From Pleurotus djamor (Eukaryota > Basidiomycota > Agaricomycetes > Agaricales > Pleurotaceae), in the NCBI GenBank assembly GCA_029747585.1, contig JAPEVF010000324.1:1-49804 (forward strand): 49,804 nucleotides of DNA, given 5' to 3'. A model generated the notes under the pieces. The model had not been told where the DNA came from, ran no database searches, and saw only the letters and a list, made by a program, of their open reading frames with translations. Below, piece after piece: positions 21,687-32,659 of this stretch. The position numbers and the translations under genes are program-made. How positions within the stretch are numbered: the stretch's first letter is position 1; each line of letters opens with the position of its first letter.

Positions 21687-23076
21687 ATGAAGCGAAAGTG
21701 TCGGGAATGTGAACACTTCCTTATGCCTCCTACAGCATGGTCACCTCGCACGCTCGACGGGAATCTCGACCGTCCGCCTCTCAATGACTCTCGTTCCGTA
21801 TTAGACATCACTTGGAGCTGCCTTGTTGTAATATTCTCCTGTACGTGGGTGGCCATCCATCCAAATGTGCCGTCAAAGGAGATTAGAGACTCTGTTTGGA
21901 GGAAGCGGACTCGTCGACCTTTGTTGATGCTCTGGACTGTGTTGGTCCCAGAGTTGATGGTCATGTGGGCGGTTCGTCAATGGATTGATGCACGAGAAGC
22001 TGCTCGAGAGCATCCCATAGCGTCTTCAAGCGGAAGGGCCCGTGAGTACATCCTTGGTCACTACCAACTAGGAAACTGAAACCCTCTAACCAGCCTCAAA
22101 GTGGACTCAAGCACACGGGTTTTTCCTGGTTATGGGTGGATACACAATGGTGAAGGATGGACAAGATGTAGGATCGCTTCGGGTGAACAATGAGACGCGT
22201 TCTACCTACTTCAACCAAACCATGACGCCACGCCTCTCCGTCGTTCACACCATCGAATGGCCTTCACTCTCAGAAGCGGATATCCAGGACAAGAGCAAAG
22301 GAGATGCTCTAGCCAAGCTCTTGGTGGTAGCACAAGGACTGTGGTTTGTCCTCCAGCTCTCGGCCCGCTTTGTCCTCCATCTTGGTGTCACTGAGCTTGA
22401 GGTGATGACTCTGGCTTACGCGTCCCTCACTGTCATCCTTTATCTTTTCTGGTGGAACAAGCCCCTGGATGTTCAGCAACCCATCCCTATCCAAATATCT
22501 TCACGAAATCGAGCCCGCGCGTCTTCCAAGGCAGACAATCCGACCCGACCCCTCCGTATGTTTGTATGGGGACAATTCATCTTTCACCTCCATGCCATCC
22601 TTATTGAGGAGCCCTGGATGAAGTCAGAAAATCCCATCATTTCCATTCACCTCAGTGGATCACCTCCTGGTGCACGTCGCTCCCTCTTTTTCGCAGGAGT
22701 TGCGGCCACGGGGTTTGGTGCTATTCATTGCATAGCTTGGAATTTTCGCTTCCCTTCGTCATCCGAGCAATTGTTATGGCGCATATCATCCGTCATTGTT
22801 ACGGCCTCCCCAGTGCTTTTGTACCTTGTTATATCCGCTATCATATGCCTAATCAAGGCAAGGCACCACTACGAGCTAACTGGCGTCTCATTGACGATCG
22901 TTTCTGTTATCGAACGCTGTGTTCGCTATGCAGCCATGTTCTTTGTGCCACTCGTATTGTACGCTTACCTCGTCGCGCGTTTGGTGCTCATAGCGGAATC
23001 ATTTGCTGTCCTTCGCGATCTCCCACCTGATACATTTACGGTCATACCATGGGCGAGTCTCATCCCTCATATTTGA
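21687..23076 (+). CDS. Multi-pass membrane protein of an Agaricomycete family of unknown function
   Basis: Exons 21687-22041 and 22094-23076 (one 52-base intron, phase 1) give 445 residues. About eight hydrophobic segments: WSCLVVIFSCTWVAIHPN near 40-60, LLMLWTVLVPELMVMWAV near 76, GFFLVMGGYTMV near 125, LLVVAQGLWFVLQL near 185, MTLAYASLTVILYLFWW near 215, SLFFAGVAATGFGAIHCIAW near 300, VIVTASPVLLYLVISAIICL near 340, and a last one near 385-410. The stretches IFSCTWVAIHPN, WTQAHGFFLVMGG and a DKSKGDALAK-like loop recur, from memory, in large lineage-specific families in mushrooms. It may start upstream in an unseen exon; ATG 21687 is the first in frame. No transporter or receptor signature recognised. 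Confidence 0.75.
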
Positions 23077-23118
23077 ATTTAAATAATCAACATTCCATGT
23101 TACCTGGTCGTTTCAACC

Positions 23119-23345
23119 TCAGCCCTTGAGTTTAGTGGCTGTGGTGGTACTTTTCAAGTTGCCTTCACAAGAACTAGAACTAGTGCGCTGCTGCTTGGTG
23201 CTTTCTGGGGCGTTGTACAGCCCCCGTCGACGGGGGGGACCCGACTGAACTTGATTTCCTTTCCCCTCCAAGTTTCCCAGCTGCGGGAGCGCGAACAGAG
23301 ATGAGGGGATCAACTACTTTCTTTGCAGCAGCTTTCTTCCCATAT
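23119..23345 (-). pseudogene. K family relic D
   Basis: The minus strand reads YGKKAAAKKVVDPLISVRAPAAGK, aligning with KGKKAAAKKEVVPSISVRAPATGK of copy A. The frame and match then fall apart; a KAPES-like trace (KAPED in the others) is visible near 23200. Only about 60 codons of the C-terminal half remain. It lies between the membrane-protein gene and the last exon of S. Confidence 0.6.
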
Positions 23346-23492
23346 TGTGTTCAGTCCTTTGTCCTTACTGTGCACTAAACATTCAGCTTCCTTCGGATAG
23401 AATGATAAGGGTCGGCGACAGAGACAATACTATTAGGAGTCAACTTGCTACCCCCCTAAAGCGGGGAGCAGAGTGGTACAATAGATGGCGCT

Positions 23493-26400
23493 CTAGGAGC
23501 AGACAAGGCCCTCGTAAGTGTAGGTATACTTGAAGACGCTTCCAGTACTAAGTAGGAAGCATGGTAAGTCATTAAGGTATGGGGGAAATTGTTTCAACTT
23601 GAAGAAGGCTCACCAGCTATAAATGGCAACGCAGGGGCTCTGGGAATCAGCAGTCCACCAGATATCAAGGTCGATGTCCGAGGAGGCAGAGACGTCAAGG
23701 ATAACATCAATCTATTCAATGGTCCTGAGTTGAGTAAAGAATGCATGGCGAAGGATATGGTGAAAACTGACAATGGAGCCATCCGGGATGCCGTAGTCCT
23801 TGAAATTGGAAGCGGTATCAGTGCCTTTGCCTTCATATGCGCCGAAATTGACGCGCTGCTCCTTGGTACTGCCGGGTGGGTAGTATAACCCAGCCTGGCG
23901 AGTGAGAAGGAGGCAGGAACGCTTTAAAGTGGTTCCGCTGATGGCCTAAGGATCGTCATCAGGAAAACCTCCAAGTACAGATTTTTTACAATTTCTCAGC
24001 TTTCCGTAGAATTTTGCTATATATGCTTGATTATGTTGGTTTTGCAATATGTACACTCTCTGATATTTGCGGAGCCAAATTTTGCAATATTCTACGAGAA
24101 ATACGGAGTTGAACAAATTGTCGGGTCCAATTGTTCAAAATGGTGCGACATTAGACACTTTTTACTCCATCTGTCGGTATGGTACCCTACAGATTTCGCC
24201 AGGTTTCTCATATTCTGGGTCGACTACACAGCAGGATGGGGACACAGTTGGACACGAGGGGCGCCGCAGCGCGAGTAAAATTCAATGGGTATAAGCAAAC
24301 GAGCGGCGAGTAGTAGGGGGTTGATACTAGTGAGTGGCGACCAATGGACATAGCAGTTATAAAAAGAGTGGTCATGTACAAAACAGAAGGAGTGTATGAT
24401 CCGCGTTCGCAGATCCCAGAAGGCCAGGGCCCAGCATCGGACAATGAGAAAGGTGTACGTAGTGTATGAACAAATGTTGTGTATGGTATGGCGATTACCC
24501 GGAATGGCACAGTCCAAACCGGCATGAATATATATATAGGCGGGTGTGACGTTGACACCAATGAACAAGTGGGTATTGGGATGGGAGGGGAGAGGTAGAG
24601 GGATAGCAAGGTAGGTATGATCACGGGAGCAAGCAGACATTGAACGAATATGATGGGCGCAAACAGTGCTGTTATGATTAATCTTCGTCCTCTTCAACAG
24701 GACCAAGGCGAGCCATGGCGCGCTGAGACATCGTAACAGCAGAGGTAGAGGTAGAGGTGCTAGAAGAGGAACAATTCTATGAGGATGCGAACAGTGATAC
24801 GGCGGGCTTCGCACCAGAGCAGGTTGTAAAGGCCATGCATGAGCTCGTGGAAGCGCTTGAGGCGAGTACGCTGTAGATCCTGTAGGAACATTTGGTGTCC
24901 GCGGTACACGTCCTCGAATTCGTCAGCTTTGAAAGCTGTGGCCTTCGTGCCACCTGCGACTGGGTCCTTGCGAAGCTGCAGCGAAGCATGGATCTACCGC
25001 CAAAAATAGGCATCAGATGCGGGACGAAGGAGACTTGAGAACGTACCATTGTAGAGACAAGACAGACCATCGCGATTGGAACTTCTAGCTGAGTGTTCCC
25101 TGGTGCGTCGCTGATACTTGACTTGAAACGAGCTGAGTGATTGTTCACAATGCTTCCCCGATCCCGAAGGAAGAATGTGTGCTTGAGTGAAGCAATGATT
25201 GCTGGGTGCCAATATGGCCGTTTGGTATCGAGGGCCTGGGTAATCTAAGAATGTTGACTTGACTTCTATAATATGGTAGGGACTTACTTGTGGACCATTC
25301 CCAGTACTGATAGGATATATGTAGTTCATATCGTTAATGAGAAACGCCAATCGCTCCTTGACTTGATTGGGGGGCGTTGTCCCAAGATAGAAGCCTTCGA
25401 TTTGGGCATCCGTGACCTCCTTACAGTCGGTGCGAGCTTTGGAGAACCGGCTACTGAGCTGTAGAAATGACATGAGGGTATGATAGAGACAGATGACAAG
25501 ATTGAAAAGTACCACAGTAGCAGCCAACTTGACCAGTTCTGTATCTTTCTGGAATCGCCGGGTAAGTTGTGTATAGCCAAGGCTTGTCGCGCATTTAATC
25601 AAAGCCTGGCGGTGGTATTTGACATGTCGTTCGACGCTGGTATCAGGATACGCAGTGTCAAAGGCAAGGTCGCCAGTGACAAAGCAAATAGCTGCCTGTA
25701 AGGTTTCGCGAAAGGCGGTCGGTTGATGTTTGAGGCTCAGGCTGCGCGACATGGGTCCAATCGGCTCATAGTGAGCTTCAGATTCCCACCCATCATTGAC
25801 ATCGCGAGGCGAACGGGGGGATGCTGAGTGGCTCCGAGAGGTGCGCGAAGGGCTATGGTGGATTTGACGGCTGCGGCTGCCTGGGGTTTTTGGCTTAGCA
25901 TCTTGAAAGCGTGGTTGCTATGGAGGAAATAGTTAGACGGCAATTACACGAACAAAGTTCCTCCCCATACCTCAAGTCTTCGAGCCTTATCACGAGAAGA
26001 CTGAGAGAATCAGTGTAAGGACACGGAAGATATAAATGTCCACAGACAGAGATAAAACCATACCTCGCTGCGTCGAGATTTTGCCGCGACCTTGGTATAT
26101 AGATCCTCATCATCGTCATCATCGTCATCACTGAGGAAGAGGGAAGGTTTGGCTTCCTTGAATTCTTCTTCTTTCGGGTCATCCGACTCGGAGTCTTGAT
26201 GGACATGGGCTGACTGAGAGCGCGTGGTATCAATGTCTTCAAGCTCACTGTCCGAGCTGGGGCGTCTTGCGACAGTGACACTCTGTAAAGCTTATGTCAG
26301 TCTTGATACTTCGGCTTGTCAGAAAGTCAATCACAGACCTCATCTCTAAACTGAGAGCGCAAAGCCTCAGCATCCAAGCCTCGTAGGTCGCCATCACTTT

Positions 26401-29400
26401 CGGAGTTGTCTTCAGAGTCTTCAGAGCTTTCAGACTTGGAGTCGTCACTGCTCTCGCTGTCAGACGGAACCACAGGTGGAAGGACGCGTGTTGATGACTT
26501 TGATGATACAGACTTGTGCTTCTTTACACGATGACTGACATCCAATGTTGAGGGAGATGAAGGGCGGCCACGCTTGCGTCCAGGTTGCTGTGCTGAAGGT
26601 TGTGTCAGCTACGCCGTATAACACCCAGTAGAACAAATTTGAAGCACAAACCTTTGCCCGGCGTGGGGTTATCTTGAGACATCGCTTTTGCGGTTGCTTT
26701 CGCCTTGGTAGCCTTAACTTTGGCTTCCTTGGAGGCTTCCTTGGACGAAAGCCGGCTGGATGACCGTGTTGAGCGTGGAGGTTGAGGGAGCTTAGACGTG
26801 TGTCGTGGCATGGGGGTAAATGGGAGGTGACGCTAAATGAACGTACATCAGGAAAACCTAGTTTAGCGAGAAGCCTAGCAAATCTGATCCACAATAAGTA
26901 TGTACTAATAAAATCATTCAAATCAATAAAAGTGCTTTAGAAGGATTTGAAAATAGGCTATATCTCACCTATAGCTTTTTCTGGCTTTATCTATCTCTGC
27001 AAAGATTTCATAAGAAGATACTCTAGTGCCGTCTCTTTTTATAGCTTTTCAAAGATTTTGTTCTCAGACATCCCACTATCTCTTGCTTTTACTAGCTTTC
27101 TGTCACTTTCCCTTAATGAATGAAAGCTGCCAGCCAATTTCCTAGCTTTTCATAGCTGTAGCTGGCTTTCAAATCATAATACTGTTAATGCAAATATTAT
27201 AGAAACCACCAATGACTTATATTTGAAAAAGGCAAGTCTTTTTGCTTAACCCACAGATACTCAATCATCTAGTAAAGAGATGTTCATTTGAACTTGGTCG
27301 TATCATAGTTCCAATTAAAGAAATTTCCCTAATAGGAAAAGTAATTGAATTTCCTAAACTAGAAGGTTGACTATAAATGACTTTACTTAAAATGGAAATT
27401 GTAATTCCGGCATCACGGCGCATGATGGCCAACATCTGTAATTATGTGATTGCCACTGGACTTGAAATTTCAATCTCAGACCCGGTTTTATACGGGCTCA
27501 CTTGCAGTTTATTCCGACATTCTTTTTCTTTTTCTAACTTCCACCTTCTTCAACATTGGCTTACTCAGATCTTCAACCTCTGTACGTTCTTTCCTTCTTC
27601 TCTTATTTGTATTGATAGCTTATAGCATGGTTCTTGTTTAGTAACGGTATCTTGCCATTCAAGTTCATGATTTAGTACTCAGTTGTGAGTAGTTATGCTT
27701 TGCTAATCCGGTATTGAGGGGTTGCTAGCCATATAGTTAGATGTCATCATTAGTAGCTCCCTAGTATTTTGTTGGTAATTGTGTAGCATCTATTGTAGCG
27801 TCAAACCATGTTTACATATATCTATAATATAATAATTTCACTCAACATTGGATGTCTCTATTTCATATATATTTTAGCGATACAGGTTTCTTTTTGTAAA
27901 ACTATGATTTCACAATCTTTTTGTGCTTTTACAGCTCTCCTTGCTTTGGCAACTCTTAGTAAGTGACTTATCTTTAGGTAGATTTTAGTAACTTGTGACA
28001 AATGTACGAAGATTTTGGAGATTTTTTGAGTCGTTACTTTGGGCATACCTTTCTTTTGTAGCTTTGTAATCTCTTGGACCTTTTGCTAGCTTTTGGTAGC
28101 TTTACTCGGCTCCTCCTCACAATGGGGTTTTCCTGATGTAGGCGGTAGGTGAGAATCTTGTAAAAAGAGAATTGGAAAGAATAAAGAAAATGAAGAAAAT
28201 CGCAATAGAAAAAGACCGGAATAAATACTGGGGAGTCGGAGTTTATATCCCTCCAAGACTAACAGGTGGTCAAAGCGTGAGCTCGCAAAAACACTACCCT
28301 CCAAATTCGATGCCCATCTGCGGTTGTGGGAAGCTCTTCGCCAGACGTGGCTTCCGCCAGCATCAGCAAGCTAGTCAAGACCCGATATGTCGACGCGAGC
28401 CAGGTGTACCGATAAATCCCAATTTGGAAGCGGACGATTTGGAGGACATACGGCGAGACAGCATGCACGCTGAGAACCACCAAATTGACTTTGACCCACA
28501 AGGAGATTACTTTGGGGACTACGATGAGCTATTCGATCCAGAAGGAGACATGGGCGCTGTCCACGATGAAGATTCCGAAGATTCTGATGCTCACGACCTA
28601 GATGGTCAAGCAACTCTGGCTGAAGAGGCAGGCTTAGAGCCAAAGCGACAGAAGAGGGAAGAGCCTCTCGACGAACCTTTATCTCAAGGCGCTGATGCTG
28701 GTGATGCTCCACCTATGAGGCTACGCGGGGGTGCAGAGGCCGAGCTACAAAACATGCCTTTTGTCGTCAAATTTCCAGACCAGAATGCGGGCCGCGTTTA
28801 CTCCAGGACGCCAAATGGTGGACCTATGAATGAAGCATACACCAGTTTATCTGGCGGAGGAGAGAACCTTTATCATCCTTTTGCCTCGAAGATCGATTGG
28901 GAGCTTGCTCACTGGGCAAAAACACGAGGCCCGAGCTCAACAGCTTTCACGGACTTGATGCAGATTGAAGGGGTAAGTCAAGGATTACTGTGTAAAAAGA
29001 ACAGTAGACTTACTCTTGATGTAGGTTGCAGAGAAACTTGGAGTATCGTTCAAGACGGCCAACGAGCTGAACAAGATAATCGATGAAGGCCTCCCTGCTC
29101 GCCCGCGCTTCGAACGACACGAAATACTGGTGGGAGGAGAAGTGTGTGAGGTGTTCTTCCGTAACGTCATTGAATGCATTCGGGCACTATATGGAGATCC
29201 CGACTTTGCTCAATACCTCGCTGTCGTGCCGGAAAAGCATTATACAGATGAGGGCAAGACGGAGCGCCTTTTTCATGATATGCATACTGGTCGTTGGTGG
29301 TGGACAACACAGGTGAGAGCGCTCCTCGGCAAGTCGTAACCTTCTCAGGACCTGACGTTCGTGGCATCTTTACCCAGGAGGAAGTGGAAAAGAAGACGCC

Positions 29401-31861
29401 AGGCGCAACTATTGTTCCGGTCATCATCTCAAGCGATAAAACACAACTTACATTGTTCGAAACAAGACGGCGTACCCGTTATACTTGACAATCGGGAATA
29501 TTCCCAAAGAAATTCGGCGCAAACCTTCAAAGCGCGCGTATATCCTATTGGCCTACCTTCCCGTCACTAAATTGGAGGGTGTCACCAATAAAGCATCGCG
29601 GCGCCGTCAGCTTGCGAATCTCTACCATGCATGTCTCTCGCAGATACTATCCCCACTTCGCTCGGCCGGGCTCACTGGCTTGTTCATGACCTCGGGCGAT
29701 GGGCGCACGAGGCGGACACACCCCATCTTCGCTTCCTTCATTGGGGACTACCCTGAGCAAATTCTCGTCACCGCAACAAAGAGTGGATGCCCAACATGCA
29801 CTGCAAAACCAGACGAGTTGGGTCTATACGAGCGTGACAATATATCCCCTTGGCTGAAGGACCTCGACGCGATACTTACTGTCCTCGACTCATTTGAGGA
29901 GGACCCCGGTGGCTTTTTGCAGGCATGTCAAGGAGTTGGGTTGAAGCCGGTGATCAACCCGTTTTGGAAGGACCTCCCATACGCACATGTGTACCGCTCA
30001 ATCACTCCCGACGTTCTCCATCAGCTCCATCAGGGAGTTGTCAAACATCTCATTGGTTGGATCACCGAGGCCTTTGGTCCTGCAGAAATCGATGCTCGCT
30101 GTCGTCGGATGCCGCCGAATCACAACGTCAGGTTGTTTCTCAAGGGTATTACTACGCTATCCCGCGTGACTGGTCAAGAACACGATCAAATGTGCCGCAT
30201 CTTACTCGGACTCGTCATAGATCTCCCCCTTCCCAATAGATTCTCCAATGTTCGCTTGGTCAGAGCCATCCGTGCTGTCCTCGACTTTGTTTACCTTGCC
30301 CAATACCCAGTCCACTCCACCCGCACCCTTGAGCTTCTAGAAGATGCGCTCGCCAGCTTCCATGCCAATAAAGATGTTTTCATCGATCTAGGAATACGTG
30401 ACTCGTTCAACATCCCCAAACTCCATTTTGCGCAGCACTATGTTCGTTTCATCCGGCTCTATGGCACACTCGACAATTTCAGCACCGAATACACAGAGCG
30501 CCTTCATATTGATCTTGCGAAAGATGCCTACGAAGCGACGAATCATAAAGATGAATTTCGCCAGATGACAGTTTGGCTCGAGCGCAAGGAGAAGATTTTA
30601 CGGCACCACCAATACGTACAATGGCGTCTCAAGGAGCCAGCCAACCCCGAGTCTGCTTCTGGTTCAACCCCATGGATGTCCCCCGCATTCGTCCTCGACA
30701 GGCCTTTGTCCATGACAAAACACCCCTCGGTTCGTGCCGTGCCTCTGACCCAACTTGCTACCGAATATGGCGCGACACATTTTCGGGAAGCCCTTGCGCG
30801 CTTTATCCTTCTACAGAATGATCCCGAGACATCACGGCGCGACCTCGAACGGAATCTTTGGAATGTCCGTCTACCATTTACAAAGCTTCCGGTCTGGCAT
30901 CGCATCAAATATCAGCGTGTCGACCCTTCGATGGCCACCCCAGTGACTTCCGACTCAATACACTGCCACCCTCAAAGAGTTGACCTTCGAGGGAATGTAA
31001 TTCCAGCACGCTTTGACACTGCGCTTATCAACGACGGCTCGGGTGCGGATATTGGAGTTCAAGGTACGCTTTCATTCCCCTTCTCAGTTCTGCCAAAATG
31101 CTAACTAGTATGTAGGGTACCGGATCGGTCGTGTCCGTGTTGTTTTCACTTTGCCACAGGCCTCGCTAGACACCCTTTTTGACCCAGGCATCGAAATTCC
31201 CCAGCATCTTGTCTTTGTCGACTGGTTCTCACCTTTTACCCCCACTCCTGAGCGCAACCATGGGCTATACAAAGTTCGCCCCCTCACGGATGCAGAGGGG
31301 AGCCCAGTCTCAGAGGTCATTCCCTTGGCCAATATACGTCGCAGTGCCCACCTTTTCCCTCGTTTTGGTAATTTTGCTCCCCTTGAATGGACCAGTAATA
31401 ATGTCCTTGATCTTTGTGATACTTTCTTTGTCAATACGTTTACCGATAGGCATATGTACCGCATCATTATTTAAGTCAATATCTTACAAAATTCTCAAGC
31501 CCAGCCACAGTATTCACTCAAAATTGCACAAAAGAACACAAAATAATGTATCGTTCCACCGCCACTCTGTCAAATTCAACCCCAGTATGCATCATAGCGC
31601 AAAATGGTGCGCAACCTGCGAAATTTGGTAAAATTACAAGTTTGGGGTTTTCCTGATGGTGGTGAGGAACTATTCAACAACACAAGGGATCAAAACACTT
31701 ACACCACGTGGGGTCGGGACGCCATCGGCGGCACCGTCCTTAGAGCTCGAGAAGGTGAGGCTTTTCCCAGCGGCGTGGTCAGTGCCAAAGACTTGGCCTT
31801 GAACAGCGGGGAGGACAGCGAGGCTGACGAGAGCGATGCAGTTGACGAAGAAAGATTTCAT
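23493..31861 (-). CDS. S gene: small secreted protein, intron 1 occupied by a 7.7 kb transposon
   Basis: Exon 1 is 31703-31861. It encodes a signal peptide (MKSFFVNCIALVSLAVLPAVQG) and a Ser/Lys-rich stretch ending TPRG. After the transposon, exons 23772-23894, 23614-23711 and 23493-23547 continue with all phases fitting, for 144 residues in total. These exons read YYPPGSTKEQRVNFGAYEG, then DIDLDIWWTADSQSPC, and end SVFKYTYTYEGLVCS. Without the element the first intron would be about 104 bases. The coding parts show no stop or frameshift, so the gene may still be expressed if the roughly 7.8 kb intron is removed; otherwise it is inactivated. TATAAAAG at 31940-31947 lies 79 bases before the ATG. 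The mature protein has three Cys. No family recognised. Confidence 0.6.
24760..26811 (-). CDS. DUF6532-domain protein carried inside the Plavaka element
   Basis: Seven minus-strand exons (26652-26811, 26339-26592, 26064-26282, 25971-26000, 25288-25917, 25047-25244 and 24760-24993) join in phase to 574 residues. The N-terminal half is disordered: a Lys/Ala-rich start with KASKEAK-like repeats, an AT-hook-like RKRGRP, then acidic Ser/Asp/Glu tracts (SDSESSDDSKSESSEDSED and a run of seven Asp). The C-terminal half, roughly residues 280-560, matches the basidiomycete domain DUF6532 as I remember it: FLINDMNYIYP, RPYWHPAIIASLKHTFF, LEVPIAMVCLVSTM, and FKADEFEDVYRGHQMFL. The gene is divergent from the transposase and wholly inside the terminal repeats, so it moves with the element. 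AT-hook plus acidic composition suggests a nuclear, DNA-associated role, possibly in transposition (inference). Confidence 0.75.
26846..28138. mobile_element. Nested non-autonomous Plavaka-type element
   Basis: Perfect CATCAGGAAAACCT at 26846-26859 and the complement GGGTTTTCCTGATG at 28125-28138, flanked on both sides by TA (26844-26845 and 28139-28140). Length 1293 bases, AT-rich. Both ends are densely set with TAGCTTTT/AAAGCTA motifs (26970-27170 and 27920-28110). The longest frame is about 80 codons and shows no transposase. It sits 34 bases upstream of the DUF6532 start codon and 171 bases before the transposase start, splitting their shared promoter. Its subterminal repeats resemble the element at 1-281 rather than its host element. 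Confidence 0.8.
28310..31474 (+). pseudogene. Plavaka transposase gene with one frameshift
   Basis: Exons 28310-28972, 29025-29312, 29378-31063 and 31116-31474. A zinc-finger-like start CGCGKLFARRGFRQH with a later Cys27 resembles the N-terminus of Plavaka proteins. The core shows Plavaka signatures: GRWWWTTQ, PVIISSDKTQLTLF, YLTIGNIPKEIRRKPS, MTSGDGRTRRTHPIF, SITPDVLHQLHQGV, LSRVTGQEHDQMCRILLG, NIPKLHFAQHYV and YTERLHIDLAKDAYEATNHKDEF. Exon 3 has 1686 bases, a multiple of three, but enters in phase 0 and must leave in phase 1. The frame is lost at about 29454-29459, between TLF and NKTAYPLYL, as if one base were deleted. Everything else is open, so the break is either recent or a sequencing error. 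Start chosen at 28310 because it directly precedes the zinc finger; the frame is open back to 28172. Confidence 0.85.
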
Positions 31862-32128
31862 AGTGAATACTTGAGATGAGTTAAGAACTTGTCTGTGAGG
31901 TAGCTGAGTAGCGAGATAGAGTCACGGTATGCGACTCACCTTTTATACGCTGGATTTGAGGTGGTCGTGTAAGGAATCGATGGCATGCGTGTGCCGTTGG
32001 ATTGAATCGAAGAACTATGCAGTCTTGCAAAGGGTCTTGAGTGCCTGAGCTATTGATTTCACAGCCTTCATAGACGGTGCGAGCGAGGCTCACGGCGGAT
32101 CCTTAGTACGAGTAGAGAAACATCTAAG

Positions 32129-32192
32129 AACGGGGAAGTAAATTTCAGGTGCCGACATAAATTTACGTTATCGCAACTCACAAGTCCGCGAG
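32129..32192 (-). repeat. Conserved block downstream of K gene, copy B (upstream of S)
   Basis: On the minus strand it reads CTCGCGGACTTGTGAGTTGCGATAACGTAAATT..., then CTGAAATTTACTTCCCCGTT, homologous to 10869-10930 and 16386-16450. Here it stands about 180-250 bases ahead of the TATA box of an S gene with intact exons, which supports reading it as an S promoter element. Confidence 0.6.
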
Positions 32193-32659
32193 CGTCGCCT
32201 TGAGCTGCCCCACATTCCCTTTTGGAGGTTCGGTGAGCTTGGAAGACCGACCGTGAGTGATACAACTGGGTGGAAGACGGAGAATTCAAGGAACGAAATA
32301 AATCTACTCTATGAGAGGAGTTTGTCAGAAGTGATGTGGGGTAATTTGATCAGACGGCTCACCCAGACTTCCGACGAAGGTAGACACCTACCCGAAGATG
32401 GTCTGAACCTACACGGACAAGAAATGAGCGCTTGAGCGCTTGAGCCAGGACCTGAGGTTGGTATACGAAGCATCGCAAACGATAGTCTAGGGAAGCATGG
32501 TCATGGGAGGCCGGGGTGTCAACACAAAAGAGCACAGTGAGGGATAGCCATCGTATACAGAGATCGAGTACACCTATACAAAACGAGCGAAAGGATAGCA
32601 AACCATAGGATTATGGAGATGTACGTGCCCTAGTAAGTACAAAGGTGTGATAATTCAGC
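32193..32659. other. K/S intergenic stretch, inverted locus
   Basis: Presumed 3' UTR of the K gene; no other feature seen. Confidence 0.4.

Larger units (their letters stand above)
23957..31658 (+). mobile_element. Plavaka (CACTA superfamily) DNA transposon carrying a transposase and a DUF6532 gene
   Basis: Terminal inverted repeats CATCAGGAAAACCT (23957-23970) and its complement at 31645-31658 (GGGTTTTCCTGATG) extend imperfectly for about 45 bases. Both sides are flanked by GT (23955-23956, 31659-31660), a 2-bp target duplication. Subterminal motifs such as TTTTGCAATAT (24042, 24080) and, inverted, GCGCAAAATGG (31598) sit near both ends. The element carries two divergent genes: DUF6532 on the minus strand and transposase on the plus strand. 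It includes a nested 1.3 kb element between them, so the original length was about 6.4 kb. Plavaka elements belong to the fungal transposon classes described together with the KDZ group. Confidence 0.85.

Noticed and set aside
23589..23888. Plus-strand 99-codon frame starting MFQLEEGSPAING
   Set aside because: It is the reverse of the S gene exons 2 and 3, whose minus-strand splice phases fit better and connect to a signal-peptide exon.
24208..24814. Minus-strand frames up to 196 codons rich in Pro, Ser and His
   Set aside because: They lie downstream of the DUF6532 stop in the transposon end region; composition reflects simple sequence, and no splice link to the gene was found.
28172..28309. 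N-terminal extension of the transposase from the ATG at 28172
   Set aside because: Low-quality Lys-rich start followed by nondescript sequence; the zinc-finger start at 28310 is the more natural N-terminus. Not excluded.
23957..31658. KDZ-type transposon with linked TET/JBP gene
   Set aside because: The transposase motifs are of Plavaka type, and no dioxygenase motif (HxD...H) is present in the passenger gene.
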